Positions 5,239-6,487 of a stretch of 6,487 nt of DNA are shown here, one piece after another; the first letter of the stretch is position 1; every line of letters begins with the position of its first letter. The position numbers were made by a program, and so were the translations under genes. Source of the DNA: Clostridia bacterium (GTDB taxonomy: Bacteria > Bacillota > Clostridia > Oscillospirales > CAG-272); contig JAFTLM010000216.1 in the NCBI GenBank assembly GCA_017455945.1, forward strand, positions 1 to 6,487. The letters are read 5' to 3'. The notes under the pieces are model-generated. The model was not told where the DNA came from. It made no database searches and saw nothing but the letters and a program-made list of their open reading frames with translations.

Positions 5239-5823
5239 ATATAAACCGCTTGCCGCCCAAAAGCTGTCGCGCTGGTATCTTTCAATCTGGTTAAAGGCTT
5301 CTTTCAAGGCAACGCCGCGGCGTTTAAGCTCAATGTGAACCAACGGAAAGCCGTTTACCAAAACAGTAACGTCGTATCTGTTATCAAAGTTGCCGCCGTT
5401 TTCTACGTACTGGTTGATAACCTGTAACGAATTGTTATGTATATTCTTTTTGTCAATAAGAGTAATGTTTTTGCTTGAACCGTCGTCGCACTTTAACACC
5501 TGCACGCTGTCCTCTTGGATAAGTCTTGTCTTTTCAACAATGCCGTCATTGCTGTTGGCAAGGTTCTGACTGAAAAATCGCTTCCATTCATCCTCGGAGA
5601 ATTTGAAATTGTTAAGCGTTTCAAGCTGTTCGCGTAGATTTTTAATAAGCTCATCGGAACTATGTATTTGCAGATAGGTGTAGCCTTGCTCGGTAAGCTG
5701 TTTTATAAACGCGGCTTCAAGCGCGGCTTCGCTTTGATAAGCATCAGAGCGTGTTTGCTGGGGTTCGTATTCAGATACAACAGTAGCTTCGTCTGTCGAA
5801 ACTATTATGTTATATTGGCTCAT
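5236..5823 (-). CDS. hsdR: Type I restriction subunit R (HsdR), N-terminal nuclease fragment ended by an internal TAA
   Basis: The 195-aa fragment holds the PD-(D/E)xK catalytic residues: D151 in RYDVTVLVNG, and E165 and K167 in VHIELKRRG. After these comes FNQIERYQRD with Q179 and Y183, the QxxxY motif of EcoR124I-type HsdR. As I recall the EcoR124I enzyme, these are also its residue numbers, which marks this as a type IC relative. The protein stops at GLY, where the family continues with Lys or Glu and then YLQLFVISNGT; here the next codons after TAA read Tyr-Val-Gln-Leu-Phe-Val-Ile-Ser. A single base change (GAA or AAA to TAA) therefore explains the break. The start ATG overlaps the hsdS stop (ATGA) and has AAGGAG at 5837-5832, eight bases upstream, so it is translationally coupled to hsdS. 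A fragment ending here lacks the last strands of the nuclease fold and is probably unstable or inactive alone. Confidence 0.88.
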   Translation of the reverse strand: MSQYNIIVSTDEATVVSEYEPQQTRSDAYQSEAALEAAFIKQLTEQGYTYLQIHSSDELIKNLREQLETLNNFKFSEDEWKRFFSQNLANSNDGIVEKTRLIQEDSVQVLKCDDGSSKNITLIDKKNIHNNSLQVINQYVENGGNFDNRYDVTVLVNGFPLVHIELKRRGVALKEAFNQIERYQRDSFWAASGLY

Positions 5824-5837
5824 ACACTTAACTCCTT
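5820..5837 (-). promoter_or_regulatory. hsdS-hsdR translational coupling site
   Basis: The hsdS stop and hsdR start share ATGA (5823-5820). The hsdR Shine-Dalgarno AAGGAG (5837-5832) lies inside the last codons of hsdS with eight-base spacing. This supports co-transcription and coupled translation of the two subunits. Confidence 0.8.
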
Positions 5838-6487
5838 AAATGTTAGTAGTTTATCCCTGTAATATTCATATTGCTTCTGTCTTGCTTCAATCTCGGCAGG
5901 CAGACCTGCGGAAATGTCATTGCAAATAGCATCGAAGCGATCAAGAATTGCTACAATGCGCTCTTGATCTTCGATAGAAGGAACAGGCACAAGAAAAGCA
6001 TTGAGCATAGGTCTGCGAATAGATGCGACAGAACCTTGAAACATTGTTTTTTGGATATATGGCAAAAATGCGGATTTCATATAATAAAAATAATATTTCG
6101 GAAGCACTGCAGGTGTATTGATGTGAATGCGGTATGCTCTCTGATGAAGCGCATACTTTCCTTCTACAAAGTGATAGACTTTGCCAACTCCAACACCATC
6201 ACCAGCGGTGATAATAGCTGTCTCATCAAATTCATACTCATTCTTCCTTAAAGGCTCTTGCGAGCGGACATAGAAAGGATAATCACCTTCATCCAATCCT
6301 TCATTGGTATTGCTGCTTCCTGTTCCTATATCAGCAATTTCTGCAAGCGGCATCCACTTTGTATTCTCATCAAAAGATAAGAGTTTGGTGGTATAATATT
6401 CATACTGTTTCTTTCTCGCTGTAAGCTCCGCTGTAAGCTCCGCTGTAAGCTCCGCTGTAAGCTCCGTGAAATTGTCCAAAATACGGA
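5820..6487 (-). CDS. hsdS: Type I restriction-modification specificity subunit S (HsdS), C-terminal half; 5' end beyond the window
   Basis: The open frame runs off the right edge (last full codon CGT at 6485-6483). It gives RILDNFTELTAEL... as the central conserved helix, then three more ELTA units, RKKQYEYYTTKLLSF, a second target recognition domain (about 130 residues from KWMPLAEIADIGTG to FLVPVPSIEDQERI), and the distal conserved helix ILDRFDAICNDISAGLPAEI followed by EARQKQYEYYRDKLLTF. HsdS positions the methyltransferase and nuclease on a bipartite sequence; each TRD reads one half and the conserved helices set the distance. Only the second TRD is present here, and its target half-site cannot be read from sequence. 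The central and distal helices are internal repeats of each other (KQYEYY...KLL.F in both), usual for the family. A TTG at 6479 could be called as a start but lies in the middle of the conserved helix, so the true start is upstream, outside the window. The protein overlaps hsdR by four bases; hsdM is expected further upstream. Confidence 0.9.
   Translation of the reverse strand, partial: RILDNFTELTAELTAELTAELTARKKQYEYYTTKLLSFDENTKWMPLAEIADIGTGSSNTNEGLDEGDYPFYVRSQEPLRKNEYEFDETAIITAGDGVGVGKVYHFVEGKYALHQRAYRIHINTPAVLPKYYFYYMKSAFLPYIQKTMFQGSVASIRRPMLNAFLVPVPSIEDQERIVAILDRFDAICNDISAGLPAEIEARQKQYEYYRDKLLTFKELSV
6418..6465. repeat. Four perfect 12-bp tandem repeats in hsdS (ELTA/TAEL repeat)
   Basis: GCTGTAAGCTCC occurs four times in a row without a mismatch (6418-6429, 6430-6441, 6442-6453, 6454-6465), then the sequence diverges to GTGAAATTGTCC. 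On the minus strand the units encode Glu-Leu-Thr-Ala. The repeat lies in the central helix of HsdS between the two TRDs. In EcoR124I/II a change in TAEL copy number alters the length of the non-specific spacer of the recognition sequence. Perfect DNA identity of the units, not only of the protein, points to recent slippage or unequal crossing over. Confidence 0.92.

Noticed and set aside
6418..6465. The 12-bp repeats as a CRISPR-like or intergenic array
   Set aside because: The units are adjacent without spacers, in frame within hsdS, and match the known TAEL repeat of type I specificity subunits.
6477..6479. TTG at 6479 as the start of a 219-aa HsdS
   Set aside because: The conserved helix residues R-I-L continue in frame to the window edge, so the gene is a 5'-truncated HsdS at the boundary, not a short gene.

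Overview
The window looks like an accessory island from a low-to-middle GC Bacillota genome (Clostridia or Negativicutes). The signs are AAAGGAG-type ribosome binding sites, TTGATT-N17-TATAAT promoter architecture and Bacillota-style small proteins. Genus cannot be fixed from sequence alone. Nothing in it looks like core metabolism. Its contents are the tail of a winged-helix (replication-initiator-like) protein, a small Cro/C1 repressor, a small conserved phage/ICE-type protein, a SprT-like metalloprotease, a small serine recombinase and the end of a type I restriction-modification locus.

Left part (1-586): the C-terminal 58 codons of a winged-helix protein, cut off from plausible upstream coding by an in-frame TAG, followed by about 380 bases with two apparent terminators and no convincing gene. 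Regulatory node (587-990): a 69-aa XRE repressor on the minus strand faces a 91-aa protein on the plus strand. The 194-bp gap between them carries a clear promoter in each direction and three inverted repeats of the form TACAC-N9-GTGTA, one in each promoter and one between them. This layout resembles a phage-type control region. Plus-strand module (991-2678): the 91-aa protein, the SprT-like protease and the serine recombinase follow one another, separated by strong hairpins, and end at a bidirectional terminator.

Right part (2722-6487, minus strand): a type I R-M locus of the EcoR124I (type IC) kind. hsdS (specificity; its 5' half lies beyond the right edge) overlaps hsdR by ATGA. hsdR is full length (1033 codons plus stop) but is interrupted by one in-frame TAA at codon 196. 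This separates the PD-(D/E)xK nuclease residues from the rest of the nuclease fold and the helicase motor. hsdS carries four perfect 12-bp tandem repeats encoding ELTA, the same kind of element (TAEL) whose copy number sets the spacer length of the bipartite target in EcoR124I versus EcoR124II. hsdM is not in the window and would be expected upstream of hsdS, past base 6487.

The most interesting points are the nonsense-split HsdR in an otherwise well-preserved R-M locus, the slippage-prone TAEL repeat in hsdS, and the three-operator divergent control region in front of the 91-aa/SprT/recombinase module. I found no convincing wholly new defence system. The small 91-aa protein with the SprT-like protease under repressor control is the least explained part.
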